From: Ctenosaura bakeri
Taxonomy: Eukaryota > Chordata > Lepidosauria > Squamata > Iguanidae
Direction of reading: 5' to 3'
Assembly (NCBI GenBank): GCA_948474755.1
Contig: CAOLHI010000925.1
Span: 248,001 to 312,000 of the forward strand
DNA: 64,000 nt
The notes under the pieces were generated by a model. That model searched no databases. It saw only the letters and a program-made list of their open reading frames with translations, and was not told the DNA's origin. Below are positions 34,523 to 44,695 of this stretch, piece by piece; position 1 is the stretch's first letter; each line of letters starts with the position of its first letter. The position numbers were made by a program, and so were the translations under genes.

Positions 34523-34662
34523 GTAGGTGTCCTCGGGCCAATCTGCCCATGGGTCTGCCTGTGCCAAGACAGTCACAGTGCCCCTCTTTGGGGGCGCTGC
34601 CATAGCCCCTGGCACTGACCGTTTCGTACCCAGCTGAGATCCGCTTTTTCCCCTGCCTGCAG

Positions 34663-34782
34663 CTCACCGCAAGATGAGGCCTCTGCCGGAGTCCTCCCAG
34701 TCGTTGGAGGGGGAGGGGACGTCGGTGAGGCTTCAGCAGGCCTGTGCCGCCACACCCCTGGTGGGTGAGGCTGCCAGTACAG
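34663..34782 (+). pseudogene. Trihelix gene, exon 3
   Basis: 120 nt between CCTGCCTGCAG and GTGAGC, open in phase 1 (HRKMRPLPESSQSLEGEG...). Low-complexity Ser/Glu/Gly linker. Confidence 0.65.
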
Positions 34783-35002
34783 GTGAGCACCCCGTCCTAC
34801 CAGGCAGTCCGCCAGACCAGCAGGGCTGTCCGCTGCCAGTCCCCCCGTCTACTGTGCCCAGCAGCCACACTGCATTCGTGCAGCTGACAGGGAATCCTGC
34901 CTGGGCTCCCCACACCCCTCTGGGGGGAGGGCTGGGCGGCTGCAGCTGTGACTGATCTTGTTGTCATCGCCCCCCCCCGCTGCATCCGGAACCACCCCCC
35001 AG

Positions 35003-35096
35003 GGACTGTCCACCACCACCACTTCGGAGGAGGATGTTTGCGTGACGGATGACGGGGTCGGGGGCTCACCCAGTGCGGGGCCGAGCCATGTGCATG
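35003..35096 (+). pseudogene. Trihelix gene, exon 4 (1-nt insertion)
   Basis: 94 nt between CCCCCCAG and GTGAGTGG. Reads STTTTSEEDVCVTDDG... into the downstream phase. Because exons 2, 3, 5 and 6 are multiples of three, this exon should be 93 nt; one extra G in the GGG at its start accounts for the shift. Confidence 0.65.
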
Positions 35097-35226
35097 GTGA
35101 GTGGAGATGATACTGGTCTGCTGCCACACACACAGCCATGTATGGTCATCTCTCCCAGCTTCCCTGCACACGGAAGCTCGAGAAGTATTCCTCCCTGAGC
35201 TTCTGCTGTTGTGTCATCGCTGACAG

Positions 35227-35328
35227 GAGAGGGACCTGTCCTCCTCCAGCAGCGGATGGCTGGCGTGGAACCCCTGGGGGCAGCTGTGCGGCATGTGGCC
35301 TCTCCAGTGCTGGCGGCTGGCGAGGAAG
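35227..35328 (+). pseudogene. Trihelix gene, exon 5
   Basis: 102 nt between GCTGACAG and GTGAGTG, phase 1 to phase 1, open (EGPVLLQQRMAGVEPLGAAV...). No recognised domain. Confidence 0.72.
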
Positions 35329-35465
35329 GTGAGTGCAGGAAGGGTGGTGCCCTGACAGGAGTCCCCCTGTCCCAGGCCCGTCCGCAGTGACAGTGGCTGA
35401 CTGTGGGAGCTGAGGCAACTCCTGCACACCCTTGGTCACTCAGTGACAGACTGCTGTTCCAACAG

Positions 35466-35579
35466 GTGCAGCTGGAGTCATCCAAGGGCCAGCGCTGCCC
35501 ATGGTGCCGGACTTGCTCCTGCGAATGCGGGAGCTTGAGGAGCGGGTGGCCTCGTCGGAGGAGTACTACAGAAGGGAAT
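35466..35579 (+). pseudogene. Trihelix gene, exon 6 (coiled-coil start)
   Basis: 114 nt between TTCCAACAG and GTGAGTA, phase 1 to phase 1. Encodes ...LLLRMRELEERVASSEEYYR, a heptad-like helix that continues into exon 7. Confidence 0.75.
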
Positions 35580-35694
35580 GTGAGTATCTGGGCGGCTACT
35601 GCCAAACCACCCCTTGGGGCATGAAGTTGGGGCCGCCACCAGGCTTCTCATGGCCGGGCTGACACCTTCATTTCCACCTGTCTTTTCCCTGCAG

Positions 35695-35849
35695 ATGAGA
35701 CCCTCCTGAGGTCCGTTGAGGCCATGGCGTCGGCTGTGGCGCAGAGGTTGGGGTTCCTGGAGACGGCGGCTCAGCATCTCCTGGCTGCACTGGAGCAGAC
35801 TGTGGCTCAGCTGCTCCAGTGGAAAGAGCAGGTCACGGGGCCCCGCTGA
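35695..35849 (+). pseudogene. Trihelix gene, last exon (coiled coil, stop)
   Basis: From a TTTTCCCTGCAG acceptor to TGA at 35847-35849. Encodes ETLLRSVEAMASAVAQRLGF..., an Ala/Leu-rich amphipathic helix ending VTGPR, likely for oligomerisation. Summed over seven exons, with the exon 4 insertion discounted, the reading frame is about 328 residues. Confidence 0.78.
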
Positions 35850-35995
35850 ACTGTCACTGGAGGCGGCCACTGTATACAGTGGTGTGTTGTATGTTTGCTG
35901 TATATAGTTGTATATTTGCTGTTTTGTATCTGTCTGCTTGTTTTTGTGATTACCATCCTGCATGTTTCCTTGTCGTACCTCCCATGTGTAGGTAT

Positions 35996-36001
35996 AATAA
36001 A
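35996..36001 (+). terminator. Poly(A) signal of the trihelix gene
   Basis: AATAAA 147 nt past the trihelix stop, followed by a T-rich stretch (TCTTTCTTGTTTCTT), as in a normal vertebrate 3' end. Confidence 0.7.
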
Positions 36002-36162
36002 TCTTTCTTGTTTCTTAACAGTAGTGTGTGGTTCTTTCTGTGGAGCGGGGGAGAGGTTGTTTGGGGTGGGAGGTGGGACGGCCATAGGAGTGGTGGGGGG
36101 ATGGGGTTTTTGCTCTGCTGTGAGAACTGGGCTGACCCTCACCCCCCAGGAGACGCTGATCC

Positions 36163-36208
36163 GTGCTACGGTGCTAATGTGCTATGGTGCTAACGTGCTA
36201 ATGATAGC
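36163..36208 (-). repeat. Subterminal repeat cluster at the Harbinger right end
   Basis: On the minus strand this reads as repeated (A/G)TTAGCAC or TAGCAC units: ATTAGCAC, GTTAGCAC, TAGCAC, ATTAGCAC, GTAGCAC, five in about 45 bp. The left end has GTTAGCTC, GTTAGCGC and GTTAGCAC. Probable protein-binding sites. Confidence 0.7.
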
Positions 36209-36624
36209 GCCAGTTTTTTTTAAAAAAAATAGTCGCCCAGACCCCGGGGGCTGCTGTTGTCTCGAGTGTGGCGACACAAACCTGGGGTGGGCTATTGCGG
36301 TGACGTGTCGGGCAGTGTTCCCTGCTGCTCGGCGGGGCTTCCCCTGGGAGTTGCTGCGTGACAGACAGGAAGCTGGGACTGCCCGCACCCCGCCCACTCC
36401 CGGGTCCTTCGCGTAAGATGGCTTCGCAGGCCCGCTGGTTGCGCGAGCGATTCGTAAAAAGGAGGTTATTTTCGCCTTTCGGGTGAAAATGAAAAAACAC
36501 AACTTCAGCACTACCCACGGCCGTGATAGCACCTGGTCAGTCGGAACGTCTTGCGGTACGGCGACTCATGAAGGGGGGAGGGAGCGTGCTTAACACACTT
36601 TAAAAATGCCATGTGAAAAGATTC

Positions 36625-38289
36625 TATATCTGGCTTCCAAAAAAAAAAAAAAAAAAGGGAAAAGAGAAGAAGTGTGTGTGTGTGTGTGTGGGTCCTACAG
36701 TATTTCATAACCCAGATACTCATACATATATTCTAAGACACTTTTCATGCTGAAATGTTTCCCCTGTCTCCATGCTTCAGCCTGTGACTCATGTTGGAAG
36801 CTGAAACTCTGTAGAACACATCCACATATGGATGTGACTGTTATATTAAAAGGGCAAAAAAAAAACAAAAAACAAAAAACGGTATGATATCAATAGATAA
36901 ACTTAGCTGGAAGGGCTTGGCTGATTCTCAATGCCATTAGCTTTAATGAAAATGCACATTTGTTTCTGGAGCCTAAAAGCCTGCCACTGGGCAGGTCAAC
37001 CACTGTGCAATGTTTGGTGACACAAATTGCTAATCAGTCAGTAGGACCTTTTAGCCAGCTAATGAAAATTCTCCCCTAACTAGAAGCACATTCAATCATT
37101 CACTGATGACTCAGTGGAAAGAGAAGATATTGTAATGAACAGACTGCATTGCGTTGCAAAATATCTAATGCATCCTGAATCCACGCCATCAATCTTTTTA
37201 TGAAGTCACAATAATTTGCCACTTACAGTTCGATCCTGCAAAGTGCTCTTGCTGGGGTATGTATGGATAGCTAATTTAACAAGATGGCTTATTATGTATG
37301 AAGTATTGGTAGTGCAAGAGAAGATCAACTTCTCTTTCTGGATTTTCATCTTTAGGATTTCTGCTCCTTAGAATAACAGATTTGAAATATAGGTTCTATG
37401 AAGGCAGCAGTGGTGCAGGCACAGGACTGAAAAATACCTCCAACTCTCCTGATTTGGAAACGATAGTCCTGGTTAATCCTCTGTCACTCCCACTCTTTCT
37501 GTTACATTTAAAACATCCCAGTTTCTCTCTCCTCCTTCCACCATCCTCCTTCATCCTTGGTTTACTTCAGTTGCTGCAAACTGAGTTCAAAGTAAAAGAG
37601 CAGTTTGCATTCATTTAATTTAGCAGAGGGAGAGGAGATGAGAAGATGGAATCTTGCCCTTTGTTGTAGACCTGGTTAACAGCAAACGGATACAGCTTCT
37701 TATAGCTTATATTTTTGACCACATTAGTAACTTTTGCCATCTTGAACCGCCTCCAATGTTGCTTGGTCACTCATGTCCCAGTTTGCATCTGTGAAAAGTT
37801 GCAGGGTATGGAGAAGGAAAGACAGGGAGGGGCAAAATCCCCAGGAACCAAACCTCTGCAGATTCTGGTCTTCTGGCTGGTTGGAGGGTGAAAAAAGAAG
37901 CATTATGTTACAGAAAGTTCGGTCTCTCAGCAGACCAGAAAATGGTATCAGTGATGCAAAATGAATTCATAAAATTCGTATGCACAACTAACATGCATAC
38001 CAGCAATGTTCAACACATTTCCAATATATAAGAAAAGAATTGGTTTTAAAACTGTGTTTTATCTTCCACATTTCTGTTTCTGGGTAGTTGCCTTCAAAAG
38101 GAACCTTGAATCTGACACGAGCATCACATGGCATGGTTACCAGAGCTTTAGACTGAAGAGCTGCAAATATGTCTTTGTTGTGACGCTACCAAAACGCTGA
38201 ATTCACTCCTGCGCCGTGCTTCTCTCAGAGGTAAGGCCTGTTACATTCCATGAACCTTACCTCCAAGGAAAATTTCAGTGCAAGTGCAT
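36625..38289. other. Intergenic with poly(A) and (GT)n tracts
   Basis: A run of 18 A at about 36639-36656 and a GT microsatellite at 36672-36690 follow the Harbinger end. No gene recognised in the rest. Confidence 0.45.
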
Positions 38290-38336
38290 CTATAAGTAGA
38301 ATAATAGCACTATAGCAGTGTAGTCTGGAAATGCCC
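38290..38336 (-). mobile_element. Family E MITE, right-arm fragment
   Basis: 'agaataatagcactatagca' followed by 'gtgtagtctggaaatgccc' matches the right arm of family E. Its left arm is missing. Confidence 0.6.
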
Positions 38337-38589
38337 AATGTGTTTTGATGAAGTCACTGTACCAGCTTCATCCATCTGTATGTACTGTATCCATTCAGAA
38401 TGTCTGAAAAGGCCTACATATCCTATGGGAGCAAAGCTATGCTTGGAATTGAGTGTACATGTAAGAGGAGCTGCAGTTGGTTCTGGGTCCCTGAGAAGAG
38501 CATATAGATATTCTGTTAGTGCTTGGCGTTTTCCCAAGCTTGATACCTGAATTTTCACATTCATTACATTCTTAAGTATACACATCTGA

Positions 38590-39077
38590 GGCCCTTTCTG
38601 CACCGGGGTATTAAAATGGTGCAGAGCGACCTCCGACGGAGGTCATCTGCACCATGGAGTGGATTGGGGTGGACTACTTTATCGTAGTTCCACACGTCAA
38701 TCCGCTCTGAAGCGACCGGAACTGATGGCGCCGTGTGTTTTTAAAAAACCTCTTTTCAGAGGTTTTTAAAAAGCATGGAGCTCGCAGCCCCGTACAGCTC
38801 TGTTGCTGCGCTCTGGTGCAGATTTGCAGGTGCGCCCTGGTGTGTGCCTGTAGATCTGCCAGGGGCGGGCTTTCGGCTGGCGAGATTCTCCGGTTGGTGG
38901 AGAGCCTCCGCCAGCCAGAAGCCGCCATTTTGGACGCTGAAGCCGCCATTTTGGACATCGGAGGAGTGCGGAGCAGCGAGCTCGCACTGCTCCGCATGGC
39001 AATGGACTTACCTGGCTGCTGGTAAGCTCCGTTTTAGCGCGTTTTCCCCGTTTCCCCCTCCACATGCAGAAAGGGCC
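38590..39077 (+). mobile_element. Harbinger-type non-autonomous element, family C, copy 2
   Basis: 488 bp. GGCCCTTTCTGCACC to ATGCAGAAAGGGCC, perfect TGA duplications at 38587-38589 and 39078-39080. It has a left hairpin 'gtgcagagcgacctccgacg / gaggtcatctgcacc' and a tandem 'gccgccattttggac' motif at 38926-38958. CpG-rich. Same family as 63560-64000. Confidence 0.9.
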
Positions 39078-40615
39078 TGAATCAGTCCAGAGACCAAGGG
39101 CTCAAATGGAGCAAGATTTTTTTAACCTTCCCAAAAGAGAAAAAAAAGAGAATGGTATAAGCATAGATTATAGGTGAGGATGGACCCAGGTATGAATTTA
39201 TCAGGTAAAACAGAACCCTAGAAAAGAAAGAAAGGAAAAAAGAAAGAAAAGTACTTTTCCTATGGGATTATGTTCAGCTTTGTGTGTAATTCTTCTAATT
39301 TCATGCATCATGTTAGAAACGCACCAAAGTAATAATAATAAACTCTCCCCTTGAGAGGCATGCCTTTCAGCTAGCATATCAAAATTAATTTAATAGACCT
39401 CTGAATGAACAACAACTGTGTTTATTCAGTGTGAAGAAGTGCCAATATTTTGACAGCATTACTGAAAGGTCCCTAAACTCAGTGACATTTGGGACCTTGA
39501 GAAAACCAACACATGCATGGCAAATGCACAGCAGAATATTGGCAACAATCTTTTAGGGTAATTTATTGCTACTGAACGAAGGAATGCCTTAGCAGTAGCA
39601 ATAGCCCCCTGCTTGCTAGAGTTTGCATCATCTGCTAAAAAACAAAACAGAACACTATTTTATTTTGTGCTCAGGACGCTTCTATTTCACTCAACCTTCT
39701 AATGCATGTTCTATTGTGTGTTTGCCATCACAGCATAAGCTCAGGCAAGTCTTGGAAGGTTGCCCTTGAAGAGAAATGCAATTTCATGATGCCTTTGTCA
39801 TCCACTTGTCTGTCCCAAGGCTGGGTTTTCTGCTTTTATAAATGATGACCTTATTAAGGCTTCTGCTTCTTAACAGCCCTTAGGAAAAGACATGTGTCTG
39901 ACTGTGTGCCATCAGATATTTACGGGTTGCAACTACAAAAAGGGAAATGCCTCCTTTCTTCGCCTACCCAGAAGTATCTTGCCTATGATAATATGCAATA
40001 TATGGGGTGGGGTTCAAAATAGTTAATAGAATGCTACAAGGAGTTGAATTCTTTTCCTTCTAAGACAGAGACCATAGTTACATCTTTCTGAGCTGTTAGC
40101 AGTTAAAATCACCCAAACCTTATCATTTATCAGCTTAAGATAGTTGGTAAATTTTATCACATTTCAGGATGGTGTAGAAGATTTTTTTAAAAATATTCTT
40201 GTGGCAGAGAAATTTTATTATCAGATTTGAACCTCAGTGCAGTCACAGATTATGTATACATCTGATAAAGAAATGCTTGCTTGGTACATTGGCAGCATTA
40301 TCCTTTAATTCATTCAACCAATTGGATATGGCATTGAGGTTTTTAAACAGTGGCTAACAGCTTTTGTTCTTCCAGATGTTTTTGAATTCATCTCCCAGAA
40401 TCCATGACTAATGGTTAAGCTGGCAGGGCTTCTGGAAGCTGAAATCTAAAACATTTGGAGACAAAAGGTATAAGAACCTCTGTTATAAAACACACACACA
40501 TACCCCTTATGTGTATTTATTTTTCTGGAAGAATAGTTCCATGGACCTATTCTAAGTTCCATTCATTCAGCAGCCACTGTGGCACTCAGTCATGAGTTGG
40601 GAAGGGGCAAGAAGG
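39078..40615. other. Intergenic, no gene recognised
   Basis: AT-rich unassigned DNA. Short CA run near 40491. Confidence 0.4.
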
Positions 40616-40842
40616 TGATGTAGAAACACACTACACAATTATAGTGCTATGATTACATTTTATTAGCCATAGCTGCATTCTATAGAATCCTGGGGCTTGT
40701 AGCTTGGTGAAGCAGTAGAGCTATCTGGCAGAGAATTCAAAATACCCCTTACTAAAAGGCAAATCCTGTGATTCCATAGAATGTTGGCATGATTCCATTA
40801 AAATAGAATCACAGAACTATAATTGTGTAATGTGAAAGGACT
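40616..40842. mobile_element. Palindromic MITE, decayed
   Basis: 'actacacaattatagtgcta' at the left is mirrored by 'acagaactataattgtgtaa' at the right. Inner arms 'attctatagaatcctggggc' and 'cctgtgattccatagaatgt' are also inverted. It resembles family E in plan but differs in sequence. Confidence 0.6.
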
Positions 40843-41347
40843 CTCTTCTGGGAAGTAAATAATTACACATAAGTAACTGTAGCCCTAGATTTCTTACCCC
40901 AAAATGTGAGTGATTCAGGAGTCCACCTGTGATGCCAGTGTCTCCATGAAACAGTGAGGAGCATTAGCTCAAAGGGGAGGCCTGGGAGGGGTAACCTAGC
41001 AGGATCTTTTACACCTGTGTATGGTGGTACTAATGCAGGGACACCAGCCAGACATTCAAAGATTTTTAGGGGAATTAACAATCACACACACGTACAAGAT
41101 CCAAGCAGTCTCACAATGATGCAAGGCTAACTGAAAGAAAGGGAGGAAAAATTGGATAGTGAGAAGTTTGGGTGTAGTGGGTGATATTTTACCTATCCGG
41201 AGAAAAGTGATGAAGTGATGTGGACTAGACTAAGAGTCTGAGGGAAGTACAAGAATAGAAGTTGGAGTAGCAGAGTGATGGCCTATGGCCAAGAGTACTA
41301 CAACTATCTGACTCAGATCCAGGGTTTAAATACTCCTTTTCCACCCT
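40843..41347. other. Intergenic, nothing recognised
   Basis: No gene or repeat identified. Confidence 0.4.
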
Positions 41348-41367
41348 GGGGGTGGGGTGGGGTGGGG
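41348..41367 (+). other. G-quadruplex-type motif
   Basis: Four runs of four or five G separated by single T (GGGGGTGGGGTGGGGTGGGG). Predicted to fold as a very stable parallel quadruplex. Lies 65 bp left of the SPIN-type insertion. Confidence 0.75.
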
Positions 41368-41431
41368 AAGGTGTTAATAGTTCTCTAGCAGAGTAGACAG
41401 TGGGGACCAGAATGAGCTAATGGCCTTAGCA

Positions 41432-42567
41432 CAGCGGTTCTCAACCTGTGGGTCATGACCCCTTTGGAGGTCAAATGACCCTTTCACAGAGGTCGCCTAA
41501 GACCATAGGAAAATACGTATTTCCGATGGTCTTAGGCTCCATTCCTTCCTCGGTGGTGGTGTGCAAGTGCGAGCCATACACTCATGTCCTCCTGCCCCCT
41601 TTGGTGGGAGCGCATGCTGCTGCAGGCGCTCCCGCCAAAGGGGGCAGGAGGACACAAGTGCATGGCTCGCGCTTGCGCACCACCACTCCTCGGCCTTTTC
41701 TGCACATTACCTTATCGCGGAGGTGGGGGTGCCATTCGCGCAAGCAGGTTTTTGTGCGAGGCGCTCTCTTTGCTGCTCCTTTGTCCCACAGCTGGCTTCC
41801 TGGTTGCGTGACCACCCCGCCCCTTCCTTCCATAGTGCAGCCTGCTGTGCTGGAGGAGGAAGGAGCGCGGCAGTCGTGCGACCAGGAAGCCAGCTGCAGG
41901 ACGAAGGAGCAGCAAAGAGAGCGCCTCACGCAAGAACCTGCTTGGCGAATGGCACCCCCACCTCCGCGATAAGGTAACATGTGGAAAAGGCCCAGGAGTG
42001 GTAGTGCGCAAGCACGAGCCATGCTCTCGCATCCTCCTGCCCCCTGTTCAGAAGGGACTGAAACCGCTCCCCTTCTCTGCTACCGGGAGAACCTCCCATC
42101 TGATGGGCCAGTTTGGGGGGGTGGCGGCAGCACGGGGAGCAGGCCCCCTCCTTGCCACGGCCCCTGCCTCACTCGCCACGGAGGGGGGCGCTGCGGAAGG
42201 GCTGGGGGGCCGCAAGGTGGCGCTTTTTTGGGGGGCGAGCTGCGCCCGGTGCAAAAGACAAAGGCGCTGGGATTCCTCCCTCCCCGGCCAGGGTCGACAC
42301 TCTGGAAACTTTTCCCACACTGTCCCCCCCAGCAGAAATGAGAGCGAAGCAGAAGCAGAGCCCGGGGGGGGTTCTCGGAGTTTTTTCCCAGGGGAGATGT
42401 GCAGCTCTCCTTTCCCTCCCTGCCTGCCCCTCTGTTCCTGGCCGGCAAGGTGGCCTTTGCTGGGGGGGCATTGTAAATAATAAATAAATAATTTTATGGT
42501 TGGGGGTCACCACAACATGAGGAACTGTATTAAAGGGTCACGGCATTAGGAAGATTGAGAACCACTG
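41432..42567 (+). mobile_element. SPIN-type hAT element with atypical internal sequence
   Basis: 1,136 bp. Left end CAGCGGTTCTCAACCTGTGG and right end GATTGAGAACCACTG are the SPIN (SPACE INVADERS) hAT termini. 'ttatggttgggggtcaccac' and 'catgaggaactgtattaaag' near the right end also match. Duplications CCTTAGCA (41424-41431) and CCTTACCA (42568-42575) agree at 7 of 8 positions. The usual transposase or short spacer is replaced by GC-rich palindromic DNA with a MITE inside. No transposase remains, and open frames inside are chance. Confidence 0.88.
41692..41992. mobile_element. Foldback MITE (family D) nested in the SPIN-type element
   Basis: GGCCTTTTCTGCACATTACC to ATGTGGAAAAGGCC, with near-perfect inverted arms of about 140 bp and a short loop near 41832-41852. 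The termini are Harbinger-like, but flanking trinucleotides CTC and CAG do not match, so no TSD can be claimed. Confidence 0.8.
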
Positions 42568-44349
42568 CCTTACCATTAGGTGACAAAGGACTGATGGAAA
42601 TTGTGATAGGTCCTTAATGATGAGACAGGAAAAGGGACAATAGAAGAATTTTGGTGAGGTGGAGGAAGAGTGTCGAAGAAAATCAGTTGTTCTGTGGAAG
42701 AAGTTTTGGGCATTATTGTTTCTAAAGATGGAGTTGTTGAGGGATATTTGCAAGTCCATTGTCACTGGAGCTTCCCTGACTACGATCTAGCCATGCCCTG
42801 AGGTTCTGATCTGACCTAGTTTTGCAACACACATGTGCAGCCAGTTCCTCTTTGCAAGCAGGCTTCCCAGGCATGGCAGGATATAATTTATATTTCATGC
42901 CAATTAATATTTGCCAATTAAACCATATCATGGAGTGGGGATGTACAGCCTGGTAACATATTAATCATATCTACAGAAACAGTTTAGAGTATAAGAACAG
43001 CTTCGGTGTAATCTTCATTGTTAGTGTCAGCTTCCAAGACTGGGCGTAACTATTAAATGGAGGTATTTTTCCATCAATGACAGTAGAGATAAAATAGCAT
43101 TAAATTAAATAACTAATACTTTGTTCTCTTTTTGTGATGCCTCAGATCTGCCTGAAATGGGCACCTCACTCAGCCTGGTGGTTAGATCCAGAATGTGGCT
43201 GAACCCAGCTTCTGTAGAGATATGATACAGGAATCTGGCTTCACTCCTAGGCTGATAGTTAGCAGCGTGCTTTGAGAATGGTTTGGCTGTCATATCTTGC
43301 CTTGAATCTCTGTATTGCTAAGCTTCTAATCCATTCAGTCAAACAGGTTCTCTTGCCCATCGCTAATGGCCTATGTTCTCTGGCACTTGGAGCTATTAAC
43401 AGTGAGCTCCTGCCTGTCTTCTAGTGTTAGATGCCAAGCCTCATGGAAGGAATCTGGCTATGAAGAGTCCTATCATTCTCACTGTCAAATGGCACTGCTG
43501 GATTCATGCCAACAACATCCATGTTTAAGACTATTGTGCTTCATTGACAGAGCCTGGAGTGATCTAGTCGTCTTTAATCAAAGTCATATAACCTCCAGTT
43601 AATCTACTTATGCTGCAGTTACTCACAAAAAGTAACATGCTGCAATTCACAGAATGCAGCCAAACAGAAACAAGAAAGGACACGCATAAAGTAACATCTT
43701 ACAATCAGCTTCAGATAGACAAGATTTCATTTCTGAAAATAAGCATCTGTCCTCTAGTACTCAGCCCACTAAGTATCAAAACAAAGCCAAAAAGTTTGGG
43801 ATTTTACATTTAAAATAAACGTTTTCATTCATTTGAGAGACTTTTGCTACAGCCGTAACAAAGATTTCATCAAAAATCCAATGCCTTTCTTTTTTTTAAA
43901 ATTTTAAATATCTTTATTTATTTTGCAAAAACATAACAAAACAAAAAAACTCCAAAACAACAGCTGTGTAAACATACCAAGGAAACAAAAGGTTAGAAAG
44001 GAAGATGAAATTATAAAAATACAACAAAATTTTAATAAAATAAGCCACTTGAAAGATCATATTCCACTCACACCCCACACTCTCAGCTTTATGCATTACA
44101 AGAAAGAAATGGAGACTGATCAACAGGTCTGGGATTCCTATCATGGAAAGTTTTGGACTCATATTGGATAGTGCCAAAGATAATTTAGGGTACATTTAGT
44201 TTAGGGTAAGTTGCCAAGATATTATACACTTTAGAACCCTTCTTCTCCTCTGTTGCTGTCTGAGCACACAACCTTTCTTTCTCTTTATATAATATAGAGC
44301 TAAATGGCCACCAGTCTTTGTAACTCCTCCTCTTGCCTTGGCTCCCATA
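42568..44349. other. Intergenic, no gene recognised
   Basis: No exon, RNA gene or recognised repeat. AT-rich runs near 43890-43920. Confidence 0.4.
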
Positions 44350-44695
44350 CCCTTCAACATTTCACAGAGGAAAACCAGTACACAAGTGGCCAAGCAACAC
44401 CAGAGTGTAGGTTTTTTTTTTTAAAAAAGTAAAGGTTATTGTTCAAGAATAAAAACAGATGAGTTAGCAGAGGCTGCAGCAGCTCACTTTTCCCTGAGCC
44501 TATTGGGAAGGGCAAGATCCTGTTTTTTATTCTCTTGCACTGATTTAAATGAAGACAATTTTTGTACTTTGGACTCAATTTGCAACAACTGAAGTAAGCC
44601 AAGGACAAGAAGGAAGGTGGGTGGAGGAGAGAGAAACTGGGACATTTCAAAAACAGCTGAAAAAGTGGTAGGACAGAGGATTAGTCAGGACTGTC
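44350..44695 (+). repeat. Unclassified dispersed repeat, copy 1
   Basis: Shares an extended match with 59745-60072: 'gaaaaccag', 'caccagagtgt', 'gggaagggcaagat', 'aactgggacatttcaaaaac', 'ggacagaggattagtcagga'. The family was not recognised; both copies lie in the same orientation. Confidence 0.7.

Larger units (their letters stand above)
28579..36624 (+). mobile_element. PIF/Harbinger DNA transposon, about 8.0 kb, three genes
   Basis: GC-rich block sharply different from its AT-rich flanks. The left end GGCCCTTTTCGCATG (28579-28593) pairs with a decayed right end, whose reverse complement is GAATCTTTTCACATG (36610-36624). Flanking 3-bp sites are TAG and TAT, one mismatch. Order inside: DDE transposase (+), Myb/SANT-like gene (-), trihelix gene (+), then a cluster of subterminal repeats near 36163-36208. 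Harbinger elements normally encode only a transposase and one Myb-like helper. Each gene has one or two small lesions, so the element is not autonomous today. Confidence 0.88.

Noticed and set aside
41448..42487. Several open frames of 100-170 codons on both strands
   Set aside because: They fall within palindromic GC-rich DNA of the SPIN-type element and mirror each other on opposite strands. No hAT transposase motif is present.
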